DNA of 64,000 nt from Forficula auricularia (GCA_024734495.1 JALMQS010000681.1:6481542-6545541); one strand, 5' to 3'; shown: positions 11,446 to 21,799, counted from the first letter of the stretch. A program made the numbers and translations. Notes: generated by a model not told the origin, from the sequence alone.

Positions 11446-12224
11446 CTGCTGCGCAAAATTATCGCATCACTATTAATTTTACTAATAAATATAATAAACT
11501 TGTATTGTCTTTCATATTAAATTGATAAAAAATAATAAAAAATGATAAATACTCATATTAATAACAATATTTTCATCTTTTAATCAATAAAAAATAAAAA
11601 AAACCCAAAAACTTGAAATTACTTACATTTGATGAAAATGAGGAAAATTAAAAAAATGAAATTTAACTAATTTTATTAAATGTTTTGATTAAAAAACAGT
11701 ATAGCAATATCTTGTAACTCCTCCTCTTGCTCTTAATACCTCTTGGATTCTGTTTGGCATTGAGAGAATTAAATTTTGTATTTCTTCTTGGGAGATGTTC
11801 TCCCATTCCTCAATTGATGCCATTTCCAATTCTCCAAGTGTCCAATCAGGTTGACTTCGTGTTCTTAGGCGTCTCCCCATTATGTCCCATAAATGTTCAA
11901 TAGGATTGAGGTCAGGACTTCTTGCAGGAAATGACAGAACAGATATACCGACTTTTTTCAGGTATTCTTTTACTGCATGAGCAGTATGAGGACGAGCATT
12001 ATCATGTAAAAACTGAAATCTTTCTCCAATTAAAGGAGCAAAGAGCATTACATATTGCTCTAGGATTTCTCTCATGTACCTTTCAGCATTCAGAGAACCT
12101 CCAGTTACTCTATGAAGTTCCGTACGGGCATCGAAATTTATCGCACCCCATACCATAATGGAACCTCCTCCAAAACTTACTCTTGGTGAGATGTTGCACT
12201 CTGAATATCTCTCTGCTTGATGTT
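11446..12224 (-). pseudogene. Tc1-like DD34E transposase, C-terminal half
   Basis: Transposase of the Tc1/mariner superfamily, which cuts and pastes the element at TA sites. The frame from 11,689 to 12,156 keeps the second catalytic Asp in DNARPHTAH and the Glu in SPDLNPIEHLWD, 34 residues apart (DD34E). Upstream of the first Met the frame continues to about 12,224 with ECNISPRVSFGGGSIMVWG, a typical lead-in. The N-terminal helix-turn-helix domains and first Asp are missing; another repeat begins at the break. A TIR-like sequence ACTGCTGCGCAAAATTATCG at about 11,445 follows the stop side and marks the preserved end of the element. It abuts Helitron sequence on both sides. Certainly inactive. 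Confidence 0.88.
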
Positions 12225-12813
12225 GATGTTTTATTTATCAACACACAGCCTAAACTGCTTGACCTAGAAAGATGAAACATGGAGTGTAAATTCTTTCAAC
12301 GATTTATGGGTGTGCTATGAAGGGATTTTTTTGAAATTCGAACCCTAAAGAGGGGAAAGGCCCCAAAATATGTTTTCAGAGTTTTTTAAGATCTCTTAAA
12401 CCAGAAAAGATATCGATATGGGTTTAGTTTAGAAAGGCGAAGCATTCAAATACAAAAACACATATTTCAGTATTTTGCTCTATTTGTCCCCAAAAGGGAG
12501 ATATAGTCATTTTGGAGGAAATTTTTTAAATTTTTAAAGCGCTCTATCTCGTAGTTTTTAAGTTTTAGCATTCAAATTTGGTACATAGGTTTATTAATGC
12601 TGAATCTCGGGAAGGTATTTTTTATTTTTTTGAAATTTGACCTCTGAACTGAAAAATGGGGGATTTTTGATTTTGTGGTCTAAAACAAAAGGCTTCCTAT
12701 CTTTCTTCCTCTTGGAACAAACTCAACCAAATTTTGTATACATAATCTGTGGGCTTCTAGGGAGCTAGAAAGAGCCTAGCAAGAGGGCCACTGAATGCGG
12801 GCTTCGCAGCTAG
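12225..12813 (+). mobile_element. Helitron-like element, copy 2 (plus strand, 3' end)
   Basis: Ends in GCAGCTAG followed by T at 12,810-12,814, the same 3' terminus as copies at 10.4 and 60.7 kb but in the other orientation. The subterminal hairpin is degenerate here. The internal phrases AAACTCAACCAAATTTTGT and ATACATAATCTGTGGG are shared with other copies and with fragments at 47.5, 50.0 and 51.0-51.5 kb. Its 5' end is not clear. Confidence 0.45.
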
Positions 12814-13046
12814 TTGTATATAAAATAAAAAAAGGAGCAAAACCAGAAATGATTTTTTTAATAAAAAAGGGAAAAAGGCCCTTATTTTTAACTTTTTTTT
12901 TTATAAATTAAAGGGTTTGTTTAGTCACATAAAATAAATAAATAGAGTAATTTTAGACAATTAACATTATTTACTAAACAGTTTCGGTCACCCCTGCTAG
13001 ACCATCTTCGATAGTACTGGAAATCAAAACATTTTTTTATATATAC

Positions 13047-13502
13047 ATCATCATTGAGTATACAGTCCTAAGACTGGTTTGATGCAACAATCCGTCTCCA
13101 CTCGACTCTGCCCCGGGGCCAGCTGTTTGACCTCTCTAAATGTCTGGCATCCCATATCCCCAATTATTTGGTTGAAATATTATAATCTGGGTCTTCCCCT
13201 TCCCCTTTTCTTTCCCACCTCCCCCTCCAAGATATCCCTAAGCAGTCCCCCATGTCTCAGTGTGTGCCCCATCATCTGACCTCTGACCTCTTCTTCAGAC
13301 TCTGCCACAAGGTTCTTCTTTCTCCGATTCTTCCAAGAACTTCTTCATTTGTAATTTTATCCATCCATTTGATATTCATCATTCTTCTGTAGCACCACAT
13401 TTCGAAAGCCTCTAATTTCTTTCTCTCCGCTTCTCTAATTGTCCAAGTTTCACACCCGTACATCATGGCTATGCTCCATACATATGTCTTCAATATATAC
13501 AA
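13047..13502 (-). pseudogene. RTE-like LINE, C-terminal reverse transcriptase tail
   Basis: The frame at 13,272-13,502 reads YGCETWT, LEAFEMWCYRRM and TNEEVLGRI, the conserved C-terminal region after the polymerase domain in endonuclease-reverse transcriptase proteins of RTE-like LINEs. These enzymes copy their own RNA at a nicked target. The frame stops early at 13,272, while the 3' part (13,060-13,270) keeps the CCTAAGACTGGTTTGATGCA wording typical of the tail of such elements. Heavily 5'-truncated (the polymerase and AP-endonuclease are gone) and inserted in the left arm of the big palindrome. Dead copy. Confidence 0.75.
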
Positions 13503-13789
13503 TTATACAAAATAAAAACCATAAAATTTTCACATTCATACACACAATTTCGTTCAAGATTTGGAATTTGTCAATTTGCATATACTTATAATTCATTCTC
13601 AATTTATCAATATGGAATCTTCAACAATTTTCAATAGATAAAATAATTTATAAACAATTTGTCAATGAATTTAGAATCTGATTTGAATTGATGATCAAAT
13701 TTTTTTTACTTATTATATTTTATAATCAAATCTCAATTAACTAAAATCTATCATTATATATTGATCTATTCTGAAAAGACATTAAAAAG

Positions 13790-13970
13790 GACTAGTTTAT
13801 ACATAATCTATATATATACCTTTAATACATTTTTTTAATTAAACATTCATACCTATCCAAGCTCACAATCAAAACAAAAATAAAATAAATGTGAGCTTGG
13901 ACAGGTATGAATGTTTAATTAAAAAAATGTATTAAAGGTGTATATATAGATTATGTATAAATAAATTAGC
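13790..13970. repeat. Short palindrome (about 80-bp arms)
   Basis: Arms 13,790-13,873 and 13,889-13,970 are nearly perfect inverted copies around CAATCAAAACAAAAAT. They contain GGACAGGTATGAATG on the right and its complement on the left. No coding capacity; probably a small fold-back element. Confidence 0.65.
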
Positions 13971-14110
13971 TCTTTTTGCCAGTGTTTCCGCATTAATTAA
14001 TGGTAGAGATGGTATCTTGTTAGAGGTGTTGCGGAAAATATTTACTTGTTGGTTAAGTAATAATAAAACTGTTTTAAGTGTGGGACTTAAAACATCAATG
14101 TGTGTTTATT

Positions 14111-14164
14111 GGTGTACAAATTATATATAATTTTGTTTCTGGCTGTTGGCCCTTCTTCAGCACC
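14111..14164 (-). ncRNA. Hammerhead ribozyme with long stem III (left arm, minus)
   Basis: On the minus strand: stem I GGTG (plus 14,161-14,164), CTGAAGA (14,154-14,160), a short GGC/GCC stem II, GAAAC (14,135-14,139), an AT-rich stem III of at least 5 bp starting ACAAA/TTTGT, the NUH triplet GUA, and stem I CACC (14,111-14,114). Unlike the other motifs, stem III is closed and extended, so cleavage as a monomer is possible. Three bases at the base of stem II do not pair, which weakens the call. Confidence 0.55.
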
Positions 14165-14626
14165 TAAGGAGTACAGAAATTTGTTTAGTGTTGCTTCCTT
14201 ACATTGCAATTGTAATGGTTACAAAATTTTTTTTCAAAAATTGTCATTGGCATATTTTTAATTACAAGAAACAAGGAGAGAATAACATAAAATGACATTT
14301 GACTCTACCTTATCAGCATTCTATGTATACATTTTGGCCTTTTCGAAAATAGAAAAGGTCCATGGCTTGGAGTTGTAGGCAATTTATTAATTATGTTGTT
14401 AGAATTGCCTACAACTCCAAGCCATGGACCTTTTCTATTTTTGAAAAGGCCAAAATGTGTATACATAGAATGCTGATAAGGTAGAGTCAAATGTCATTTT
14501 ATGTTATTCTCTCCTTGTTTCTTGTAATTAAAAACATGCCAATGACAATTTTTTGAAAAAAAAATTTTGTAACCATTACAATTGCAATGTAAGGAAGCAA
14601 CACTAAACAAATTTCTGTACTCCTTA

Positions 14627-14680
14627 GGTGCTGAAGAAGGGCCAACAGCCAGAAACAAAATTATATATAATTTGTACACC
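14627..14680 (+). ncRNA. Hammerhead ribozyme with long stem III (right arm, plus)
   Basis: Mirror copy of the left-arm motif: GGTG then CTGAAGA at 14,631-14,637, GGC caaca GCC, GAAAC at 14,652-14,656, the same AT-rich stem III, GUA, then CACC at 14,677-14,680. All core residues agree between the two arms. Confidence 0.55.
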
Positions 14681-14939
14681 AATAAACACACATTGATGTT
14701 TTAAGTGCCACACTTAAAGCAGTTTTATTATTACTTAACCAACAAGTAAATCATTTTCCGCAACACCTCTAACAAGAATACCATCTCTACCATAAAATGT
14801 AATAATATAGAAAAAAATTTCAATTGATCACCAGATTCTAAATTCAATGACAAGTGTTTATAAATTATTTTATCTTTATTTTTATTTTATTTATTTATAT
14901 TTAAATGTATTTTTCATACATATTTGTGGGATCGGATTA

Positions 14940-15140
14940 CACTAATCCCAGGCGTGTTCTTTTTACTTTATCCAATGCAAAGCATGGGTAAAGTATTGTA
15001 ATCGCTCTCGGGGCAAGCGTGGCTTCAAAGGGTCCTCAAGTAAAGACTACGGAACCCATGGACTCAATTAAAGTCACAAATTGTAGTATTCAATTAGGTT
15101 GAATATTAGCACGTGACGGTTTTGCCAAAAATTACTCAGG
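14940..15140 (-). repeat. Interspersed repeat, family C, copy 1
   Basis: In inverse orientation matches 28,075-28,275, including CACGTGCTAA, GAATACTACAATTTGTGA, GAGTCCATGGGTTCCGTAG and the 3' end ATTGGATAAAGTAAAA. The end resembles that of the hairpin-ended repeat at 17,150. Unknown origin. Confidence 0.55.
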
Positions 15141-15415
15141 GTGCATCTTCTCGGGGGGGGGGGGGGCTGGGTTGGAGTAATGTGTCACTGGTTTATTCAC
15201 CTGCTTGTGCTGACTCTGGGTTGCTCACTGGGTTCGGGAGAGTCTTGCTCATTTAAATCTTACTATATACCTGTATTCTTTCTGTTTGCTCATTTAAATG
15301 TTACTATATGTTCTGTTTGCTCACTTAAATGTTACTATTTGTATATATTCTTTCTGTTTCTGCTATACGAGGTAGCCACCTCAGAGCATTTTTTTAAATA
15401 AATAAATATATTCAT
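15141..15415. repeat. Poly-G run and short tandem repeat
   Basis: A run of G at about 15,151-15,165, then three imperfect units of TTTGCTCATTTAAATGTTAC between about 15,245 and 15,345. The apparent frame at 15,141-15,401 runs through these repeats and is not supported as a gene. Confidence 0.5.
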
Positions 15416-15799
15416 CCACATATGTCTAGAATTTTTACTCTTTTCTATCTCTTGTGTATAATAAGTCTTCTTTTTTGCCTTTATTTTTGATGTAACAAGA
15501 TTATCTATTGAAAATTATTGAAGATTCCATGTTGATAGAATGAGTTATATATGCAAATTGACAAATTCCAAATCTTGAACGAAATTGTATGTATGAATGT
15601 GAAATTTTTTTGGTTTTTATTTTGTATATATAAAAAAAATGTTTCAATTTTCGGTACTACTTAAAAATGTCTACCAAGGGTGACCAAAACTGTTTAGTAA
15701 ATCTATCTAATAAATAATGTTAATTGTCTAAAATTACTCTATTTATTTGTTTTATGTGACTGAACAAACCCTTAAATTTATAAAAACAAATTCTACAAG

Positions 15800-16725
15800 A
15801 CACTTAAGTTTTGGAAGAATCTTAGATTTAACTTTCTTTTAAAAAATTTGTGCGAGGAGGAGGCCCAAGGTGAAATCTTTGCCTAGAGTAATAAATTTTC
15901 CTAATCCAGCACGGCATATATAATAATTTAAATAAAAGTAGTTGAATGTTTCGAATTTTGAGGAAGAATTTTGAATTTCCTCAAAATTTGAAGGGCAATA
16001 GAAACTTTTCCCAAATTGAATATAAAATACTAAAGACTACTTCTATCGGCAATCTGAAATCTTATAACCAAATTTTATGTTTTAATTTAATATTGATAAT
16101 CATTGAAAAGGTCAAATAATGATTAAAATTTAAATAAAGGTAAAAAATCATACCTAAATAGTGTTATAATCTTATATTGTAAAGAAACATTTAATAAAAA
16201 TGAATGAACACAAAAAAATTAAAATTTTAACAAAATAAAAAATTATTTTGAGAAATATATCAAAACTTACCATTATAATAAGTTTTATTAATTTAATATA
16301 AAGTTGATTTCGAATTAATTAGCTGTCAAATAGATGCGAGTTGAAGCAGCCATCTTGCTCAATTGCCAACTTAAATCAAAACAGAATAAATATAATAATT
16401 AAAATAAAAGTCAATTTAAAATTAAATATCTATATGTATTTATAGTTAAAAATTAAGCAAATAATTGGGATATATAAGACTTTTTTATTCCACAAGAAAA
16501 ATGCAGACATTTATTTTAGGGACTTATGTACGTCGAGCTCTTTTGAAACCAGAGGCAAATATAAATCTATTCAATCAAAACTAGAGACGCAGTAGCAATA
16601 AATAATAAACTTAATTATAAATTTTTTTGTTTTTGCTTGTATTATGACTTCACATTAAAATCTTAATAAAATCATTAATAAAAATATGTTCTAAGTGCAA
16701 GTTTCAAAGCCAAAGAATCCAAAAT
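15800..16725. other. AT-rich stretch with a SINE-2 body fragment
   Basis: About 15,950-16,060 resembles the body of the second SINE family (AAATTGAATATAA and CTATCGGCAA phrases, compare 38,440-38,510). The rest is AT-rich with no frame or motif that I can name. Confidence 0.35.
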
Positions 16726-16729
16726 CTTC

Positions 16730-17150
16730 CCCCCCTCCAATTTTGGCCCCAGAAAAAAAATAATAGCTCTCTTTTTTATTATAGGTTTATTTTATGGTAT
16801 ATTTCATTTTTCTTTTTTTTATAGTTTGAAAATCTACATTTGAAATTTCGTTTTGATATTCACACTAGTTTGTTTTTGTTTGTTTTTTGCGACGACAAAA
16901 ATTTGATAACGTGTACGTATATCTACCTATACTAACAGATATTTTGACAAAACATATCTCGAAAAATGTAATTTTTCGGAGTTCACTTTAAGGGCTTTTT
17001 TGTAGACCGAAACGCTATGGTTTTGCTCAAATTTTTTAATCAAAATAGTTTCAGCCGTTTTTGAGGGATTTCGAAAAAACGAAGCAAAAAACCGCTTTTT
17101 TCATGCACTATTATAATACTTGACCATACCCTGTATGGTAAAGTAAAAAT
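16730..17150 (+). repeat. Hairpin-ended repeat, family D, copy 1
   Basis: Ends in a perfect hairpin ACCATACCCTGTATGGT followed by AAAGTAAAAA (17,127-17,153). The inner sequence (CTCAAATTTTTTAATCAAAA, ACGGCTGAAAC in complement) recurs in inverse at 46,826-47,110. No coding capacity. Other copies of the terminus are at 31,466 and 48,967. Confidence 0.55.
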
Positions 17151-17259
17151 ATTACCTATATTTATTTCAAAGTTTATTTTACACAGAAACACCTGATTAT
17201 AGAACAGTATTAAATAAAAAAGATATTAAAATTAAAAATATTTTTAAAAAATACACTTT

Positions 17260-17635
17260 TCAATCACAGAACCTTACTAAAAAGCAGTAAATAAATTCTA
17301 GGATTTCTGAGGTTTATTGTCTTACGGTTGTAGTTGAATTCGCTCAGTTTTAATTTAATCGGAAGTACAATATAATCGTATGGCTCTGAAAAATCAAAAA
17401 ATATTCTTAGAAGTAAAAGTGTGAATCGATAGTAAAATTCTTTGTAACTTAATTAGCGCTTCACACTTCTTCTATAGGAATGATTTTGATTTTTCAGCGT
17501 CGTACGATTATTGTAGGTACTTCCCATTAAATTAAAACTGAGCGAATTTAACTATAAACTTGAGACAATACCTCAGAAAAACTAGAATTTATTTACAACT
17601 TTTTAGTACGGTTCTGTAATTGAAATATGTATCTA
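17260..17635. repeat. Palindrome (about 160-bp arms)
   Basis: Left arm about 17,260-17,420 and right arm about 17,455-17,635 are diverged inverted copies, sharing TCAGTTTTAATTTAAT / ATTAAATTAAAACTGA. No hammerhead core seen. A fold-back element with no coding frame. Confidence 0.6.
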
Positions 17636-18290
17636 TCACGGTCTCATCTTCGGATAAGTTGTTTTTGATGTTTTTTTTTTTTTTTTTTTTGGCTTTTCGG
17701 CCTTTCTAGCCATAAGCCCAATTACGATACTAGCTATATTTTTAAAATTTGTCTCTACCCCCGGGGGTCAGATTTTGGCTGGCTGCCTCGAGTCGGATTC
17801 GAACCCGGGTCCCCTGGTTAGCTCGCTGTCACGCTACCGCCTAGCCTACCGACCCCCCGTTTTTTTTTTGTTAATTGAAATAATTATTCACAGGTGGTTG
17901 TTGGAATAAAAATTTATAATTACATTTCTTTCAATTTATTTTTAATAAAATTAATTGTTTTTTTTTATTTTAAATTTCACTAATAGATCATTACAAATGT
18001 TATTATATATTTGAATTTGCCAATTTAATTAAATAAAGTTATTCCTATAAAATAATTTAATAGAATATCTATTTTATTCTCTTAAAAAATCCGACAATTC
18101 GAAGGATCGTACTCCTTCTTCTTGATTTAAAAGGGTCAAAATAAGGGAAGGGGTGTAAATTAGTCATGTCGGAAAATAAATATTTCAATCGTTCATATCT
18201 CGTCTTCGAAAAGTCGCAGAGCCTTGACATTTGAAACTTAAGCTATTTAGAAGCAAAAAGTTACCGAGCATCGCTCGGTGCTCGAGGCAC
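17626..18290 (-). mobile_element. Family B element, copy 2, split by a SINE
   Basis: Inverse match to 34,162-35,000: GGTCTCATCTTCGG at 17,640, GGTGGTTGTT near 17,894 and the terminal hairpin CCGAGCATCGCTCGG at about 18,262-18,276. It carries an altered hammerhead-like segment (18,098-18,135, GAATTGTCGG on the minus strand). A SINE is inserted at about 17,671-17,857; the 34.9 kb copy shows the uninterrupted site. Confidence 0.55.
17671..17857 (-). mobile_element. tRNA-derived SINE-1, copy 1
   Basis: Minus-strand SINE with a tRNA-like head: internal promoter B box GGTTCGAATCC at 17,795-17,805 within CCCGGGTTCGAATCCGACTC, and an A-box-like GGTAGCGTGACAGCG upstream. The tail has GGCTTATGGCTAGAAAGG and ends in a long A run (poly-T on plus). 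SINEs are transcribed by RNA polymerase III and moved by LINE enzymes. Four copies are in the window. The tRNA part lacks a proper acceptor stem, so it is not a tRNA gene. Confidence 0.82.
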
Positions 18291-18299
18291 TTATTTATT

Positions 18300-19750
18300 A
18301 TTTATTGAATTAATTGGAATTTACATGAAAACTATCTGTAAGTAAATAAAAAATTGTAAACATTAACATAATTCAAACGCTTTTACGTTTTAGAAAAATG
18401 ATGTTGTTTCATTATTCGCTAAAATAACTTCAAAATTAGGACTTTTTGACATGAGCGCAATTTGAATACTACAATCCTCGGCATTCAGCCGATTTCTTGC
18501 CGGGTTTAATTGACTGCTTTTTAAAAAGAAAAAAATACACCAACACTCATCATGACAAAAAATGCATAATTTTTATTAATGTTTTATACTTTTTTTTAAC
18601 TTTTATTAATTTTAAGATTTTGAATTTCTGGTAAAGCTATCAAACTAACAATACTATAATAGTTTATAAAATAAAAAAATTTAAAAAATGTCCTTTTTAC
18701 CCCCGATAGTTTCATTTTTACCCCATTTGGGGTAATTTACTCCGGTTCCCCGACCGCTGTTTTAGTTCTTTTTGTAAAAAAACCTTGAAACGTGAAAAAA
18801 TGTTGTGGCTCAGTGCATATAAAGGCGCCAATCAGTATTTCGCACGACTGCACAAAAGGGATTTGGCGCGTCCCTGTATGTAATAAAATTGGTTGATAAA
18901 ATTTATTGAATGATAAAATCATTTAGTTTTATAAGGTTTTGCAAGAGGCGCACGAGATTTCAACTGTCTATTATGGCCTTTATGTATATAGAATGAAGAT
19001 TTTGTCACAGATGAAGGTAGTTTATTAGGAACTAAACACTGAGATATTCAGATAATTGAAAACTAATCTGCTAATAAGACATTTATCAATAGTAGTTTCA
19101 GTATTATCTATTTATAGAATTTCATTGATTGCCTTTGGGTTCGTTTGTCTATATTCCATTATTAGTATTATTTTAATAAAAGTATCCAAATTAAACCTTC
19201 TTAACATATGTTATCAATTTCTACACTTTCTCATGTTGCTTTTATACGCTTTTGTTTAAAGAAGAAATAAAGAGGAGATTAAAAAATGAAAAGATGAGAA
19301 TATGAAGAAGAAGAATTCATGTAGTAGTTGATAAGCTGAAATTTGGCGCACAAGTAATAAAAAAATGTAATTTCTGTGTCAAGGTTCCATGTTCTAGCTC
19401 AAACTAAAACAATTATATATCACTAAAATTTTCAAAAAATAAACCGAATCTTTGAAAAAGTCAAAACTTTTTCGTTTTTTCCTTCAATTTTAATTAAATT
19501 ACTCAGTAGATCGGGAGGCAGGCTTGAATTCATGCATATTTTTTTTCTTTATTTCTGTTTTTAAAAATAAATGAAGCATGAAGAGAATTAAATTTCAACC
19601 ATGATTTTTTTCTGTCATGTATGTAAAGAGAAAGTCGTAGAAAGTTGGTTCTAGCCAAAATGTTTGTATTTTTCAGTCCGGGTAACTTATTAGACTCTCT
19701 AGCTTTAGAATACACGGTTTAAAAAGCAGAAAATATCATTTTTCTCAAGA
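18300..19750. other. AT-rich stretch, nothing recognised
   Basis: No TIR, LINE or RNA motif that I can name. Small frames (18,737-18,922; 19,056-19,259; 19,530-19,715) have no recognisable domain and an A/T-driven composition. Confidence 0.4.
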
Positions 19751-19754
19751 TAAT

Positions 19755-19955
19755 TTAAAAAAAAATTATATTTTAAAAAAACTAAAAAACACGCTTCTAA
19801 AAAGTACAAAATAATGTAATAATCAAAAAGTGTGGGGCGCAGAAACATGTACTTTTAATTAATTTCGACAAAGTGCCACACGCGTTTTGATTATTACATT
19901 ATTTTGTACTTTTTAGAAGCGTGTTTTTTAGTTTTTTTTAAATATAATTTTTTTT
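19755..19955. repeat. Palindrome (about 80-bp arms)
   Basis: Arms about 19,755-19,836 and 19,873-19,955 are near-perfect inverted copies (AAGTACAAAATAATGTAATA on the left and its complement on the right), with a spacer of about 36 bases. It lies directly beside the Penelope-like insertion. Confidence 0.7.
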
Positions 19956-20139
19956 ACTTTTTAGTCTTAATTAATTTTATAGAGAAAAGTTTGCGGAATT
20001 TAACAGAATGAAATGTATTTATTTTTTATTAGTTGAATAAAAGATTTCACTGTCGATGGTAACAGAATTGTTTTTATTTTAGGTTAAAAATAAAATGAGA
20101 GAGTCTTCTGTTTTTTAAATAAAATAATTTTTAATTATT

Positions 20140-20190
20140 TCTAGAGACTATAGTTTCGAAGGCATTGCCTTCATCATCAGTCTATCACAA
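20140..20190 (-). ncRNA. Hammerhead ribozyme of the Penelope-like element
   Basis: Minus strand: CTGATGA (20,174-20,180), stem II GAAGGC aat GCCTTC (6 perfect pairs), GAAA, a minimal stem III C-TATA-G, and the cleavage triplet GUC (20,146-20,148). Stem I is short (GA/TC next to the core, then an internal loop). One extra U sits between A9 and stem II. It lies downstream of the GIY-YIG stop, in the non-coding repeat region where PLE ribozymes are known. Confidence 0.8.
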
Positions 20191-20341
20191 ATATTTCAAA
20201 TTAGTTACAAATTAAGATTTATACATTGAAAATTTTGAAAAATATATAATGTCTTTTTCTTCATGTTTCCTCTTGGGACATTAGAATATAACTGGAGCAA
20301 TATCTGGGTTACTCTTTTGTTTAGGCATTTTCTAAAGAGTT

Positions 20342-21100
20342 TTACCTGAATGAATGGAATGTTTTTAAAAAAGGGTCATTGATAATTTCTAGTTTTTCAT
20401 TTAAAGATTCAATTGGGCTTTTTTCCAAGGATTTTAAAATTTCAATGGATTCTTTTAAAGAAAGAATTAAGGGGTCATTGACTTCTTTGATCAATTTAAT
20501 TTTGGATTGATCTGGAAAACTATGATTGTTAGCATTTAAATGCTCTGCAAATGCATAATTTTCATATTTTAATTTGTAGGCTCTCTTGTGTTCATTGATC
20601 CTAATGGATAAATTTCTTTCCGTTTTTCCTATATAAGTTGCATTGCAATCTTGGCATGTCAATTTATATACACCGGATTTTTCATTTTCCGGAATTTTAT
20701 CTTTAATTTGACTTAATTCACTTCCTAATGTATATGGTGATCTAAAGATTGTCGCGTACCCTAAAGATTTTAATTTATGCTTTATTTTTTCGGACATCTT
20801 ACCATAATATGGTAATATTAGTTTTGGCAGATCTTTAATTTGGGAATTTTGTGAATAGATTAAATTTAAATTTGATTTTTGAATTTTACCTTTTAATATT
20901 TGATCTATTAAATTGCTTTCATAACCATTATTTATAGCTATTTCTTTGATTATCTCTAGTTCTGTTAAAAAATGCTCTTTCTTTAATGGGATACTATTTA
21001 AACGGTGGATCATTGAATGGAATGCTGCTAATTTATGTGACATTGGTCGACAAGCCATGTTGTGAATTACGGTATCTTTATTATTTTTAAATAATTTCAT
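20342..21100 (-). pseudogene. Penelope-like element GIY-YIG endonuclease, C-terminal part of polyprotein
   Basis: A 252-residue frame on the minus strand. Residues 17-45 carry the CRPMSHKLAAFHSM connector that follows the reverse transcriptase in these elements. The GIY-YIG nuclease starts at residues 143-145 (GVY) and 156-158 (YIG), with C149/C152 in between. It continues with Arg in RIRINEHK-like context at 162-171, the AEHL motif at 185-188 and a candidate catalytic Glu in KESIEIL (218-220). In this family the nuclease nicks target DNA for priming by the linked RT. The RT domain is absent, and the Met at the start is only the first ATG in the truncated frame. The frame itself is intact to its natural stop, so loss may be by truncation only. 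Related polyprotein tails exist in other PLE clades, so the exact clade is open. Confidence 0.88.
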
Positions 21101-21214
21101 TTAAATTGAGTAGGTAAACAATTATTTTTATAGAGAAATGTTTGCGGAATTTAACAGAACAAAAGTCACATTGATACATTCATAGATAAATACATACATA
21201 CATACAGGTTAAGG

Positions 21215-21799
21215 CAGTGGTTTCCAACCTGTGGGGCGCGAGACTGTTGCAACGGGGGCATGCAGCTGTTTCCAAAATATCGAAACTAATATTGTTACGT
21301 TTTGGCTACGAGTAAAGGACGATTTTCCTACTTTGACAAACAAAGCTTTAGAAATTTTATTGCCATTTGTAACTTCTTACCTATGTGAAACTCGTTTTTC
21401 TACAGTAGCTGTCTTAAAAACAAAGTATCGATCTTGCTTAGTGATTGAAAAGGAACTGAGAACCGCGATTTCTTCAATGATACCACGGTTTGAGAAAATT
21501 TGTGCTGAAAAACAACCTCAACCGTCGCATTAAATTTTTATAATGTTGTATTAATTTTATATTCTTTTTTTTTGTATTTTTGTAAGATATGTTTTTATTA
21601 CTTTTAAAATTATTATTTATTATAATAAATAATTTTTTTTATGTATATTTTTACATAATATTGTATATTATTTTGTAGCCCATTAAATAAATTATAATAT
21701 CAGTTGAGCATTTATGAAATTAGATTGTTAGAAAAATTAAGGGGGCGCAACAATTTTTTTTAAAGGGTGGCGCAGGTACAAAAAGGTTGGAAACCACTG
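21215..21799 (+). mobile_element. hAT element remnant with exact 8-bp target duplication
   Basis: Inverted termini CAGTGGTTTCCAACCT (left) and its complement (right) are flanked by GGTTAAGG on both sides (21,207-21,214 and 21,800-21,807), the 8-bp duplication expected of hAT transposons. At 585 bp it is an internally deleted copy that keeps only the 3' end of the transposase gene. The perfect duplication suggests a fairly recent insertion. It lies just beyond the Penelope-like insertion. Confidence 0.88.
21231..21533 (+). pseudogene. hAT transposase C-terminal dimerisation region
   Basis: The frame resembles the C-terminal end of hAT transposases of the ZBED5/FAM200/SCAND3-like group: FWLRVKDDFP, LPFVTSYLCETRFS, KTKYRSCL and IPRFEKICAEKQ, ending SH at the stop. 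This region forms the dimerisation part of the hAT RNase H-like fold. Zinc-finger BED domain and catalytic residues are missing. The first residues after the element start (21,231 on) are not transposase-like, so the true coding part starts near FWLRVK. A similar tail is found at 62,694-62,790. Confidence 0.82.

Larger units (their letters stand above)
13977..14810. repeat. Hammerhead palindrome, family H3 (about 400-bp arms)
   Basis: Left arm about 13,977-14,394 and right arm about 14,404-14,810 are near-identical inverted copies separated by only a few unmatched bases. Each arm carries a three-stem hammerhead motif. The small frames at 14,305-14,691 are the two arms read through and show no domain. 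Such a structure would form one long hairpin in RNA or single-stranded DNA. Confidence 0.75.
12897..15790. repeat. Large nested palindrome
   Basis: The outer left arm (12,897-13,046 then 13,497 to about 13,705) is the inverted match of the right arm (about 14,812-14,882 then 15,495-15,790). The left arm is split by an RTE-type LINE tail (13,047-13,496) and the right arm by a non-homologous block (14,882-15,495). The centre holds two further palindromes (13,790-13,970 and 13,977-14,810). A hammerhead-like core is visible on the minus strand of the left outer arm (12,981-13,011, TCGAAGA and GAAACTGTT) but is broken in the right one. Confidence 0.7.
20009..21126 (-). mobile_element. Penelope-like element, 5'-truncated, with 33-bp target duplication
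   Basis: The element contains a GIY-YIG endonuclease frame followed, 3' on the minus strand, by a hammerhead motif; this combination is characteristic of Penelope-like retroelements. It is flanked by a 33-bp direct repeat (19,976-20,008 and 21,127-21,159) with one mismatch, starting TTTATAGAGAAA and ending TTTAACAGAA. This is best read as the target-site duplication of the insertion. The reverse transcriptase part is missing, so the copy is 5'-truncated. Confidence 0.8.

Noticed and set aside
17790..17857. tRNA gene (B box GGTTCGAATCC)
   Set aside because: No acceptor stem or anticodon arm; four copies with a shared non-tRNA tail and A run identify it as a SINE.
19056..19259. Small hydrophobic protein frame
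   Set aside because: AT-driven hydrophobic composition (Leu, Ile, Tyr, Phe) typical of random frames in such DNA.
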